Assembly: GCF_022170785.1 (NCBI RefSeq)
Contig: NZ_CP081870.1
Coordinates: 3,274,001 to 3,338,000, forward strand
Direction: 5' to 3'
DNA: 64,000 bases
Source: Rossellomorea marisflavi
GTDB lineage: Bacteria; Bacillota; Bacilli; Bacillales; Bacillaceae_B
Under the pieces are notes generated by a model. The model ran no database searches, was not told the origin of the DNA, and worked only from the letters and a program-made list of their open reading frames with translations. This document shows positions 55,020-63,252 of the stretch, one piece after another. The first letter of the stretch is position 1; each line of letters opens with the position of its first letter. The translations under genes and the position numbers were made by a program.

Positions 55020-55661
55020 ATGGCAAGAAACCGAAGGCATCAAAGAGGGGAAGGTCCTCCTGCTTCTTCGGATCATGATGATACGTGCATGGTTCACAAG
55101 AAGTGTATGGACAGGGCGTTCCGCCTTCCTGTTTTCTTAAGTACTACCAACACCCTCAATCCCCGTCAGCAGCGATTCCTTAATCGGCTGATCGCCGAGA
55201 TGGAAGAAGCCCTTCTTTTTCCTCGTACTGGCCCTATTACCGAAAACTATCCGGAAACCATTTTAACCAACGTTCGAAGACTGGTATCATCAAGCTACGG
55301 CATGCTGGCTATGAACTTCCGCCGCTTTCTTGTAGAAGTGGTGGATACCAATGTAGGAGGTACACCTTCTCCTGAACCGTTTTGGCAGGGCTCTAGCTTT
55401 GCTCAGATCGAGCCCGCGATGGCCTTCCAGCGAGGCATCCCGATCCTTCTGGTCAGGGAGAAAGGAACAGATTTGACGAACGGTCTATGGCTAGGAGGCA
55501 TCCCACCGCTCAACACGTTGATCGAATGGGATTCAGAAAACCAATCCGTAGATGAATTTTTTGAGAGCGTATCTTGGAGAGAGGCATTTGCTTTCTGGAC
55601 GGCGGAGGTCAGGACCACGTATTACAATCTGACTGAACCGGATGTCCAGTACAGGTGCTGA
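55020..55661 (+). CDS. Unknown protein with TIR/2-deoxyribosyltransferase-like pattern
   Basis: The 213-residue soluble protein has a basic, probably disordered head with two Cys (DTCMVHKKCMDR, about residues 21-32). The alpha/beta part begins RLPVFLSTTNTLNPRQQRFLNRLIAEMEEALLF (about 35-67), then YGMLAMNFRRFLVEVVDT (near 93) and SSFAQIEPAMAFQRGIPILLVREKGT (near 125). This order (FLS strand, helix, RRFLVEV strand, Q-I-E-x-A-M-A, I-P-I-L-L-V) recalls nucleoside 2-deoxyribosyltransferase/TIR-like domains, where the Glu (about residue 131) is catalytic. I infer a nucleotide- or NAD-processing fold, not a proven function. GGAGG is 7 bases before the ATG. Confidence 0.8.
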   Translation: MARNRRHQRGEGPPASSDHDDTCMVHKKCMDRAFRLPVFLSTTNTLNPRQQRFLNRLIAEMEEALLFPRTGPITENYPETILTNVRRLVSSSYGMLAMNFRRFLVEVVDTNVGGTPSPEPFWQGSSFAQIEPAMAFQRGIPILLVREKGTDLTNGLWLGGIPPLNTLIEWDSENQSVDEFFESVSWREAFAFWTAEVRTTYYNLTEPDVQYRC

Positions 55662-55675
55662 TACCCGTTCCATAA

Positions 55676-55722
55676 TAAAGCCCGTCCCGGTGTTTCATCA
55701 CACATCGGGACGGGCTTGTTTG
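55676..55722. terminator. Bidirectional terminator after the 55.0 kb gene
   Basis: AAGCCCGTCCCG and CGGGACGGGCTT (12 bp) enclose a GTGT...ACAC extension; it lies between convergent genes. Confidence 0.9.
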
Positions 55723-55727
55723 TACTC

Positions 55728-56399
55728 TTACGTTTCATCGACGGCACGCTGAATGGCATTGAAGGGATTCTTGTCGTCTGAATCAATGGTATAGACTACT
55801 TTCCCATCCTGCCACATCACTTCCGTACCGGGATGCTCCTTGAATCCGTTGATGGTGATGACTCCCCTGTCGCGCGGGGCAGGAAGAGCGTGGTCTTCAA
55901 GGTAGGCCACGACCTCTTTGGCCATATCAAGGCCCCCATCATAGCCGTCAATGGCATATTGCCCGTCAGTGGGGAAATCGACCCTGATCAGCCAGTTTCC
56001 TTCGTTCCATGAAACATATTCATGTCCTGCCGCTCCTTCTTGAAGCGCTTTAAGTCCATATCCCAATTCGGTATTGGTTTGTTCCACTGTCGAATAGTCT
56101 TTGATGGACCCTGCTGCTTTTTCAGCTGTTTCATACTTTTCCTCTTCAACATTCAGTTGATTTTCACCTTCCTGCCCCGCTGCCGCCTGCTCTTCTTTGT
56201 CTTCACTACTATCATTCATTTCTTCTTTATCGGATACTGAAGTCCCTTGAGTCTCTTCCATTTCATCGGCCTGGTCAGTTTGTTCCTGGGAGGCAACCCT
56301 TTGATCCCCGTCATCTGTAGCACTACTGTCCTGGCTGCACGCCGACAAAGTGAGGAATCCTGCCAACAAAAACGCCGGTCCGAGATAATATCCTTTCAT
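55728..56399 (-). CDS. Lipoprotein with acidic linker, function unknown
   Basis: The 223-residue lipoprotein has a signal peptide ending in lipobox LSAC with Cys21 as anchor. An Asp/Glu/Gln-rich linker (about 22-95) follows and then a folded domain (about 100-223) with GYGLKALQEGAAGHEYVSWNEGNWLIRVDFP and EVMWQDGKVVYTIDS. I recognise no family. It should sit on the outer face of the membrane. yusU lies upstream on the same strand. Confidence 0.75.
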   Translation of the reverse strand: MKGYYLGPAFLLAGFLTLSACSQDSSATDDGDQRVASQEQTDQADEMEETQGTSVSDKEEMNDSSEDKEEQAAAGQEGENQLNVEEEKYETAEKAAGSIKDYSTVEQTNTELGYGLKALQEGAAGHEYVSWNEGNWLIRVDFPTDGQYAIDGYDGGLDMAKEVVAYLEDHALPAPRDRGVITINGFKEHPGTEVMWQDGKVVYTIDSDDKNPFNAIQRAVDET

Positions 56400-56465
56400 A
56401 CAGTTGCACCACCTTTTGTTGAATATATAGATTATTTTCCCTTCTCTCCCTCCCTAAAACATGGA

Positions 56466-56523
56466 TACAAAAAGAGCCACCCGAAACGGTCCGCATTCTG
56501 CGCCCCGTTTGGGAATGGCTCTT
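56466..56523 (-). terminator. Terminator of the yusU operon
   Basis: AAGAGCCA/TGGCTCTT base with TCCC/GGGT and AACGG/CCGTT inner pairs, five T on the minus strand, at the yusU stop. Confidence 0.8.
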
Positions 56524-56782
56524 ATGAATCATCCTTACCTTTCGTTTGCTCGCGGTGGATCCTGTTCCACTCCTTGATCTGCTCCACCATCTCTTTCATA
56601 TCCGCTTTCCCTTCCGGATAAAGGGAGTTCCAATGCTTGACGAGGGCGGGCATATTCTTCGCAATGAAGGAATACAGCGCATAGCGTGTGACCATTTCTT
56701 TCTTTTCAGATGTGCTCTCACCAAGGAGCAGCTCCGTGTATTTTTCAATCAAGGCATCAAACTGATCGTCGAATTCACTCAT
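56522..56782 (-). CDS. yusU: DUF2573 family protein YusU
   Basis: The 86-residue helical protein (FDDQFDALIEKYTELLLGEST, ALYSFIAKNMPALVKHWNSLYP) matches B. subtilis YusU; the function is unknown. It starts 3 bases after the stop of the FhuF-like gene, with AAAGGAGAG upstream, so it is the last gene of the siderophore operon. Confidence 0.85.
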   Translation of the reverse strand: MSEFDDQFDALIEKYTELLLGESTSEKKEMVTRYALYSFIAKNMPALVKHWNSLYPEGKADMKEMVEQIKEWNRIHREQTKGKDDS

Positions 56783-56785
56783 GGT

Positions 56786-57538
56786 TCAACTCTCCTTTCT
56801 GGTTCTGTCATGAAGGGGACAGGTTATACATTTACCGGTGGCTCCGTCGAGACGATATGAAAAACAGCAGGTTTTTCTGACTCTGATCATTTCTCCGTCA
56901 ACCGGGGATTTCTCTTTGAAAAAGCGGTTAAGGGGATTTTTCCTGCAGGTGCCGAACCAGTGGACGTTTTCTTCAGACAGGATCATACGGAAATCTTCTT
57001 CCCTGTCAGATTCATTCCCTTCCCCGATGAAAAAATCGTCCGTTTCATAAACCCAGTAGATATAGACGGCAACATTTTCCCAAAGAATCATCTCTGGCAC
57101 GTTGAATGTGGAGCTCACAGCTTGGATGATCGGAACGATGGTTTTATGGAAGAGGTTTTGGATATATGCCCTTTTCTCTTCCTTAGAATGGAAAGCTTCC
57201 ATCCCCGCGTTTTTCACATGAACATGGGGAAGCCATAGTCCACTCTTCATATGATCGACAAGGATCATATTCTCTGGGTTCACGTCCATCTTACGATTCC
57301 AGCAGGTCATCGCCATGAGTGCCATGGCAGCGGTAAAGGCGTATCGTTTCATAAAAATCGATGCAGCTGCCATACGGTCTTCCGTTCCGATCATATGGAG
57401 CCTGCATGAGATGTACAGGTCCAATTCGGCTGGATCGAGTAAAGTTGCCATATCGGTACCGTCTTCACCATCGTGAACCATGAAACGATATTTCTCCAGG
57501 ATGCGCCATTGGTCCCTGCTCAGACCGGCTACCGTCAT
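56786..57538 (-). CDS. FhuF-like siderophore-iron reductase (2Fe-2S)
   Basis: The 250-residue protein has the FhuF/IucA-type N-terminal helical part and the diagnostic C-terminal cluster motif [21 protein letters not shown]: two adjacent Cys, then C-x-x-C, that ligate a 2Fe-2S cluster. It should reduce ferric iron in imported siderophore complexes in the cytosol. It overlaps the ATPase gene by 4 bases, so it is made with the transporter. Confidence 0.88.
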   Translation of the reverse strand: MTVAGLSRDQWRILEKYRFMVHDGEDGTDMATLLDPAELDLYISCRLHMIGTEDRMAAASIFMKRYAFTAAMALMAMTCWNRKMDVNPENMILVDHMKSGLWLPHVHVKNAGMEAFHSKEEKRAYIQNLFHKTIVPIIQAVSSTFNVPEMILWENVAVYIYWVYETDDFFIGEGNESDREEDFRMILSEENVHWFGTCRKNPLNRFFKEKSPVDGEMIRVRKTCCFSYRLDGATGKCITCPLHDRTRKES

Positions 57539-58353
57539 CCCGTGACCCCGACAGGTTTGAGGATGCAGCGCCCTTTCCCGAACGGAATGCAGAGCGGAGT
57601 ACCGAATAATGGATCACTTGAAACCTGACAGTCCATGCCGAATACATTCTTCACCAATTCACAGCTGATGACATCCTCCGGCTTACCTTGTGCATAGACT
57701 TCCCGGTCACGGATGGCCACGATATTGTGCGCATACCGGCATGCGAGATTGATGTCATGAAGGACCATGACGATCGTGCGGCCCTCCCTTTCATTCAACT
57801 CAAACAGGAGATCCAGGATTTCGATCTGATGGGTCATGTCGAGATAGGTTGTCGGCTCATCCAGGAGGATGATATCTGTATCCTGGGCGAGCGTCAGGGC
57901 AATCCATGCGCGCTGACGCTGACCGCCGGAGAGTTCATCCACTTTGCGATCTCGGAATTCTTCCATTCCCGTCGCACGAAGGGCATCTTCAACGATTTCT
58001 TCATCCTTTCGGGACCATTGCTTAAGCCATGACTGATGAGGATACCTTCCCTGCTTCACAAGCTGAAGGACCGTCAACCCTTCAGGTGATACCGGTGTCT
58101 GGGGGAGGATGGCCATTTTCCGAGCAACTTCCTTCGTCGACAAACGGGAAATGGATTCACCATCGAGGAGGACAGATCCCTCCTTTGGCTTCATCAAGCG
58201 GGCGATGGAGCGCAGGAGCGTCGATTTCCCGCATCCGTTCCCTCCGATGAACACCGTGATTTCACCCTTGGGGATGTCGAGGTCCATCTGATCGATGATC
58301 GTTCTTTCTCCATATGCCAATGTCAGATCCTTCGTTTGCAGACACTTGCTCAT
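57535..58353 (-). CDS. yusV: Iron-siderophore ABC transporter ATP-binding protein (YusV/FecE type)
   Basis: The 272-residue ATPase has Walker [13 protein letters not shown] near residue 37, [14 protein letters not shown]-loop, signature [19 protein letters not shown] and Walker [17 protein letters not shown]. It resembles YusV, the shared ATPase for siderophore uptake in B. subtilis. ATG 58353 with AAAGGAG 9 bases upstream is preferred over the TTG at 58362. Third gene of the Fur-controlled operon. Confidence 0.93.
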   Translation of the reverse strand: MSKCLQTKDLTLAYGERTIIDQMDLDIPKGEITVFIGGNGCGKSTLLRSIARLMKPKEGSVLLDGESISRLSTKEVARKMAILPQTPVSPEGLTVLQLVKQGRYPHQSWLKQWSRKDEEIVEDALRATGMEEFRDRKVDELSGGQRQRAWIALTLAQDTDIILLDEPTTYLDMTHQIEILDLLFELNEREGRTIVMVLHDINLACRYAHNIVAIRDREVYAQGKPEDVISCELVKNVFGMDCQVSSDPLFGTPLCIPFGKGRCILKPVGVTG

Positions 58354-58367
58354 TCTGGCCAACTCCT

Positions 58368-59423
58368 TTAAGAATGTCTTGTTTTAAATAATAGGTAGAT
58401 GAAGTAAGGGGCTCCGATTGCGGCGGTAAACACGCCCGCCGGTACTTCCAGTGGAAGGAAGAGTGTCCTTCCGATCAGGTCTGCGAGCATCACAAGCAGT
58501 CCGCCGATCAAAGCCGATACGGGTAGAAGTGCACCGAATGATGAACCTACAAGGCGGCGCGCCATATGAGGAGCCATCAATCCGACGAAACCGATTCCAC
58601 CGGCGAAAGCGACCGCCCCCCCGACCAATGCCGTGGACATGAGAAGCAGGATGAATCTTTGCCGCTGGACGTTGGCACCGGCACTTGTTGCCACTTCCTC
58701 ACCAAGTTCCTGAATGTTCAGCTGACGGGTGATCATGAAGCTCAGGAAGATGAAGATGATACTCCACGGAAGCAGGATCCATACGTCCTGCCAGTCTGAA
58801 CCATTCACGGTACCGGTGATCCATATGTTTGCCTGACTTGCCCGGTAGATCGGCCCCATGACCATCAGGAGAGTCGTGCATGCCTGGGTAAGGGCAGAGA
58901 TCCCGATTCCGATGAGGACGAGCCTTACGGGGGAAACACCCTTCTTCCACGCCAGGAAATAGACGAGGAATGCGATGACCGCAGCTCCGATGAAAGCTGC
59001 GACCGGGAGCCACTTGATGCTGACCATCAATGTATTATCCTTATTGCTGAAAATCGTCAGAAATGCGACGACGGCTGCCCCTGCACCACCTGTCACCCCG
59101 ATGATATCAGGGGAGGCAAGGGGATTACGGATCATGCCCTGAAGGATCCCTCCTGCAACGGCAAGGGCCATCCCTGCCAAAAGCGCGATAAGGATCCTCG
59201 GGAGCCTGAAGGATGTGACCACCAGCTGATCGATGCTCGAACCGCCCCCGAAGAAGACGGATACCACCTTCCACGGCGCAATCTGCATATCACCGATGCC
59301 AGTGCTGATGATCACGGCAAGCGTTGTGAGTACCATCAGCAGAACGATTTTCTTTAAAGCCGACGTATCCATAAGAATGGATACCCGTTCTTTCAACCAT
59401 CTTTTCCCTGTAAAACGACTCAT
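58368..59423 (-). CDS. Iron-siderophore ABC transporter permease (FecCD family)
   Basis: The 351-residue permease has about ten transmembrane helices after a charged N-terminus of 20 residues. FecCD marks are [43 protein letters not shown] near residue 75-115 and [16 protein letters not shown] near 270. It partners with the next permease to form a heterodimer. The gene starts 3 bases after the previous stop, with AGGAGGGGG in that gene's end. Confidence 0.95.
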   Translation of the reverse strand: MSRFTGKRWLKERVSILMDTSALKKIVLLMVLTTLAVIISTGIGDMQIAPWKVVSVFFGGGSSIDQLVVTSFRLPRILIALLAGMALAVAGGILQGMIRNPLASPDIIGVTGGAGAAVVAFLTIFSNKDNTLMVSIKWLPVAAFIGAAVIAFLVYFLAWKKGVSPVRLVLIGIGISALTQACTTLLMVMGPIYRASQANIWITGTVNGSDWQDVWILLPWSIIFIFLSFMITRQLNIQELGEEVATSAGANVQRQRFILLLMSTALVGGAVAFAGGIGFVGLMAPHMARRLVGSSFGALLPVSALIGGLLVMLADLIGRTLFLPLEVPAGVFTAAIGAPYFIYLLFKTRHS

Positions 59424-59426
59424 TGC

Positions 59427-60419
59427 TCAGTACCCCCTCCTGGCCACATACACGAAGAATGGTGCTCCGATGACAGCCGTCATCACGCCGACAGGCACTT
59501 CCTGCGGCATGATGATATAGCGGGCCCCGATATCTGCCGCCAATAGAAGGATGGCACCAAGCAGTCCGGAATACGGAATGAGCCAGCGGTGATCCACACC
59601 GATGATTTTCCGGGCGATGTGGGGGATCACAATCCCGATGAAGCCGATCGGTCCTGCCACCGCGACGGATCCTCCGGCCAGAAGCACCACGGCCACGAGG
59701 GAAATCACCTTCAGGATATTCGTCTTCACGCCAAGTCCTTTGGCGACGTCTTCCCCCATGGCAAGTATATTCATCTTACCCGCTATCATGAGGGAAAGGA
59801 TCCATCCTACAAGAATATAAGGAAACACCCCCGCAAGGATCTCGAGGCTCCTTCCCTGTACCGAACCTGCGAGCCAGAACAACACCTGTTCAAGTGCCGA
59901 CTCGTTCAGAACAAGAAGTCCCTGGGTGAAGGATGAAAACATCGCGGTGATGGCCGCGCCCGCAAGCGTCAGCTTCATGGGAGTCAGTCCGTTGGAGCCG
60001 GATGCGCCGCCGATGATGAAGACCCCGGCAGCAGCGATGGCGGCACCCAGGAATGAAAGCCATGCAAAAGATTGAAGGCTTGTGACGCCAAACAGGGTCA
60101 CGGCCATGACGACCATGAATCCTCCTCCCGCATTGATCCCGAAGATTCCGGGTGAAGCAAGGGGATTCTTCGTCAAGGTTTGCATAAGCACCCCTGAAAT
60201 GGCCAGGGAAGCCCCGACTGCCGCAGCAATGAGCGCACGGGGAAGCCGGATATTTTGGATCACCAGGTGTTCAGTCGACCCATCTGGTTCCATAAATGTA
60301 TCGAACGCTGCCTTCCAGGACGTATCCGTGTATCCATACACGATGCTCAATGCAATGAAAGCCACCAGCAAGACGACCGTCCCTATGAATACAAGCAGCT
60401 GATTCTTCGGTTTCATCAT
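59427..60419 (-). CDS. Iron-siderophore ABC transporter permease (FecCD family)
   Basis: The 330-residue permease is the paralogous partner, with RLPRALIAAAVGASLAISGVLMQTLTKNPLASPGIFGINAGGG near residue 57-95 and GFIGIVIPHIARKIIG near 250. First gene of the minus-strand operon permease-permease-ATPase-reductase-yusU. AAAGGG precedes the ATG; promoter at 60504-60532 and a Fur box just upstream. Confidence 0.95.
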   Translation of the reverse strand: MMKPKNQLLVFIGTVVLLVAFIALSIVYGYTDTSWKAAFDTFMEPDGSTEHLVIQNIRLPRALIAAAVGASLAISGVLMQTLTKNPLASPGIFGINAGGGFMVVMAVTLFGVTSLQSFAWLSFLGAAIAAAGVFIIGGASGSNGLTPMKLTLAGAAITAMFSSFTQGLLVLNESALEQVLFWLAGSVQGRSLEILAGVFPYILVGWILSLMIAGKMNILAMGEDVAKGLGVKTNILKVISLVAVVLLAGGSVAVAGPIGFIGIVIPHIARKIIGVDHRWLIPYSGLLGAILLLAADIGARYIIMPQEVPVGVMTAVIGAPFFVYVARRGY

Positions 60420-60503
60420 GTGTTTCCCTTTCCATTAACCAGGATCCGGACGCAGATCCGATACCGGTCTTCACGCCCGCCCGTTCTCTTTTTATCTCTA
60501 TCT

Positions 60504-60532
60504 ATTTTAAAGAAGTTTGAAGGTTGCGTCAA
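60504..60532 (-). promoter_or_regulatory. Sigma-A promoter of the siderophore permease operon
   Basis: On the minus strand TTGACG, 17 bases and TAAAAT. Confidence 0.75.
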
Positions 60533-60538
60533 TGACTT

Positions 60539-60553
60539 TGAAAATCATTATCA
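60539..60553. promoter_or_regulatory. Fur box 1
   Basis: TGAAAATCATTATCA matches the 7-1-7 Fur box TGATAATNATTATCA with one mismatch. It lies between the two divergent -35 elements. Confidence 0.85.
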
Positions 60554-60561
60554 ATTAAGGA

Positions 60562-60590
60562 TTGACAATAAAACCCTTCTCAATTATTAT
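60562..60590 (+). promoter_or_regulatory. Sigma-A promoter of the siderophore-binding lipoprotein
   Basis: TTGACA, 17 bases and TATTAT; the start site would be near 60597. Confidence 0.85.
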
Positions 60591-60602
60591 AAAATTTGTA
60601 AT

Positions 60603-60617
60603 TGATAACAATTATCA
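60603..60617. promoter_or_regulatory. Fur box 2
   Basis: TGATAACAATTATCA, one mismatch to the Fur consensus, covers about +6 to +20 of the plus-strand transcript. Confidence 0.9.
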
Positions 60618-60636
60618 TTCAGGAGGATACGTACAT

Positions 60637-61590
60637 ATGAAATGGAAAAGTTTACTGACGCTATTATTCATTTCTTCCATACTCTTGCTCGCTGCCTGCG
60701 GCAACAACGGAGAGAAGGAAGACTCTTCAGGCAGCAAGGAAGACAGCTATAAAGTCGAGCATGCCATGGGGACAGCAACCGTCAATGGAACACCGAAACG
60801 GGTCGTGATCTTGACGAATGAAGGAACGGAAGCCCTCCTCGCTCTTGGTGTGAAGCCGGTAGGAGCCGTTCAATCCTGGACCGGTGATCCTTGGTATGAT
60901 CATATCGCCGATGATATGAAGGATGTTGAAGTCGTCGGGACTGAAAGCGAACTGAATCTCGAAGCCATCGTCAAACTAAAACCAGATCTCATCATCGGGA
61001 ACAAGATGAGACAGGAAGAGCAATATAACCAATTGAAGGAGATTGCTCCGACCGTCATGGCCGAGACCCTTCGCGGCAACTGGAAAGAAAACTTCGAACT
61101 ATACTCTAAAGCTGTGAACAAAGAAGACGAGGGCAAGAAGGTCATCGCCGACTATGACCAGCGTGTGGAAGACATGAAGGGAAAGCTTGGCGACCAGCTG
61201 AAGAAAGAAGTATCCATGGTGCGCTTCATCTCTGGGGATGTCCGCATCTATCATAAGGACTCCTTCTCAGGTGTGATCCTAGACCAGCTTGGGTTCGCAC
61301 GTCCTGAATCACAGGAAGTCGATGACCTCGCCGAGCAAGGCGTGACGAAGGAACGGATCCCTGCCATGGATGGGGACGTCCTCTTCTACTTCACTTACGA
61401 AGCCGGAGACGGTGAAGCCAACAAACTGGCTGAAGATTGGCTGAACGATCCCCTCTTTAAAAACCTGAACGTCTCAAAAGAAGATCAGGTGTATGAAGTG
61501 AATGATGCCATCTGGAATACAGCAGGCGGTGTACTTGCAGCAAACAAGATGTTGGATGATATCGAAAAGATCTTCCTCGGTAAACAATAA
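60637..61590 (+). CDS. Iron-siderophore-binding lipoprotein (FecB/YfiY type)
   Basis: The 317-residue periplasmic-binding-type lipoprotein has a signal peptide with lipobox LLAAC (Cys near residue 21) and the two-lobed helical-backbone fold with PKRVVILTNEGTEALLALGVKPVGAVQSW, LKPDLIIGNKMR and EVNDAIWNTAGG. It catches a ferric siderophore, probably a hydroxamate or citrate type by similarity to YfiY/YhfQ; the ligand is not readable. ATG 60637 with GGAGG is used; the frame open from 60562 includes the promoter and is not coding. Confidence 0.93.
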   Translation: MKWKSLLTLLFISSILLLAACGNNGEKEDSSGSKEDSYKVEHAMGTATVNGTPKRVVILTNEGTEALLALGVKPVGAVQSWTGDPWYDHIADDMKDVEVVGTESELNLEAIVKLKPDLIIGNKMRQEEQYNQLKEIAPTVMAETLRGNWKENFELYSKAVNKEDEGKKVIADYDQRVEDMKGKLGDQLKKEVSMVRFISGDVRIYHKDSFSGVILDQLGFARPESQEVDDLAEQGVTKERIPAMDGDVLFYFTYEAGDGEANKLAEDWLNDPLFKNLNVSKEDQVYEVNDAIWNTAGGVLAANKMLDDIEKIFLGKQ

Positions 61591-61597
61591 ACCGACT

Positions 61598-61634
61598 CGA
61601 CCAAAAGGAAACCTCCTTTTGGTCGTTTTTTTGT
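61598..61634 (+). terminator. Terminator of the siderophore-binding gene
   Basis: CGACCAAAAGG and CCTTTTGGTCG (11 bp) with a small loop and seven T. Confidence 0.95.
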
Positions 61635-61721
61635 TTCACGCTCGATTCCCCTTATTCATTCATAATTCTTCTATATTCGGAAACACTACTCCCTAGACAA
61701 ACATCGATATGAGGGATCAGC

Positions 61722-63233
61722 ATGTTTCCATTTTTCAAATCTAAAAAAAAGAAAAACACCAATAAAAATGAAAAGAAACAAAGCTTTGAAACAGTGGCCA
61801 AGACCGCCGGTAAATCCGCAGATTTCAAGGAAGCCCACTATAAGAACCCGTTCACAGGTTCGGAGTTCAGTCTTTTCTTCATCACCACCCTGATCGATCC
61901 GAAGATCCTTCAGGAGGATGTCCTGCCTTCACTATTATCAAAAGAATTCCACTCCATCGATGATCTGGTTACCCTTGTACCCATCCTCGACATCCAGATT
62001 TCAAAAAAGGAAGAAGACATCGAGCAGAAGCTGTTTAACGGGTATACGCTCCTGAAAATGAACAGCGGACAATCCTTCGCATTCATTGCCACGAAGAATG
62101 AGTTGGGACGTGAAGTGTCACAACCTGAAGTGGAATTCAGCGTCGTCGGCCCGAAGGAAGCATTCGTTGAGAACCTGAGCGATAACATCAATCTTGTCAG
62201 GAGGAAGCTTCCGATCAAGGAACTGGTAGTGGATGAAATGAACATTGGTTCCATGACCCATACCCGTGTGGCCCTGGTCTATCTGGACGGTCTTGCCGAT
62301 AAAGCCAACGTCGAGATTGTAAAGAATCGTCTTCAGGCCATCGATTTCGATCAGATCATGGACAGCTCCTTTATCGAACAGATCATCGCTGACAATAATT
62401 ACTCCCCCTTTCCCCAGCTGCTGGATTCGGAACGGCCCGACCGGGTGGCTTCGGTCCTTGCTGAAGGGAAGATCGGGATCATGGTCGACGGGTCTCCCCA
62501 TGTGCTGATCGGACCGACCACCCTGGTGGAATTTTTCTCAGCATATGAGGACTACTTCCTCAATTTCTCCATTGCCTCATTCTTCAGGCTTGTACGTGTA
62601 TTTGCCGTGGCGTTCTCAGTCTTGATCACCCCGGTTTACGTGGCTGCCCTGACCTATCATTATGAGCTGATCCCGAAGGACTTGACGGCAACCCTGGTCA
62701 CATCGCGTCAGGAAGTACCGCTGCCTCCGATTCTGGAAGCACTGTTCCTTGAGTTGACGATCGAGCTGCTTCGAGAGGCAGGCGCCCGCCTTCCAACGAA
62801 GGTCGGTCAGACGATCGGTATCGTCGGCGGTATCGTCATCGGAACGGCGTCGGTGGAAGCGGGTATCACGAGTAACGTCCTCCTGATCCTCGTCGCCCTT
62901 GCTGCCCTGGCATCCTTCACGACGCCCGTTTACCGGATGAGCAACACGATCCGGATCCTGCGTTTCCCGTTTTTATTATTTGCACAGCTGTGGGGGCTCC
63001 TTGGCATCGTTTTTTGTTTCTGTCTCTTAATGGGCCACCTGCTTCAACTCACTTCCCTTGGACGTCCCATTCTTGCACCTATCTACCCACCAAGATTAAA
63101 GGATCTTAGGGATTCGCTTATTCGGTTACCTTTTAACTTACAAACGATGCGTCCCCAATTTCTCCGAACACAGAAACCTTTACGATTCCAAGAATCAGAT
63201 AAAAAGAAGAAGAAAAAAGATATTGATGAGTGA
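61722..63233 (+). CDS. Spore germination protein, GerA-family A subunit (GerAA/YndD type)
   Basis: The 503-residue A subunit of a germinant receptor has a hydrophilic N-terminal part with a Lys-rich head (about 1-260), several transmembrane helices (about 280-450) and a basic C-terminal tail (KKKKKKD). Family blocks: IGIMVDGSPHVLIGPTTLVEFF near residue 245, FRLVRVFAVAFSVLITPVYVAALTYHYELIP near 285 and EAGARLPTKVGQTIGIVGGIVIG near 345. It would sit in the inner spore membrane. AGGGATCAGC precedes the ATG. The B subunit follows after 19 bases. Confidence 0.94.
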   Translation: MFPFFKSKKKKNTNKNEKKQSFETVAKTAGKSADFKEAHYKNPFTGSEFSLFFITTLIDPKILQEDVLPSLLSKEFHSIDDLVTLVPILDIQISKKEEDIEQKLFNGYTLLKMNSGQSFAFIATKNELGREVSQPEVEFSVVGPKEAFVENLSDNINLVRRKLPIKELVVDEMNIGSMTHTRVALVYLDGLADKANVEIVKNRLQAIDFDQIMDSSFIEQIIADNNYSPFPQLLDSERPDRVASVLAEGKIGIMVDGSPHVLIGPTTLVEFFSAYEDYFLNFSIASFFRLVRVFAVAFSVLITPVYVAALTYHYELIPKDLTATLVTSRQEVPLPPILEALFLELTIELLREAGARLPTKVGQTIGIVGGIVIGTASVEAGITSNVLLILVALAALASFTTPVYRMSNTIRILRFPFLLFAQLWGLLGIVFCFCLLMGHLLQLTSLGRPILAPIYPPRLKDLRDSLIRLPFNLQTMRPQFLRTQKPLRFQESDKKKKKKDIDE

Positions 63234-63252
63234 TACCCGGAGGTGAACATTA

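Noticed and set aside
60562-60636. In-frame N-terminal extension of the siderophore-binding lipoprotein
   Set aside because: The extension covers the -35, -10 and Fur box, and would place a hydrophilic stretch before the signal peptide.
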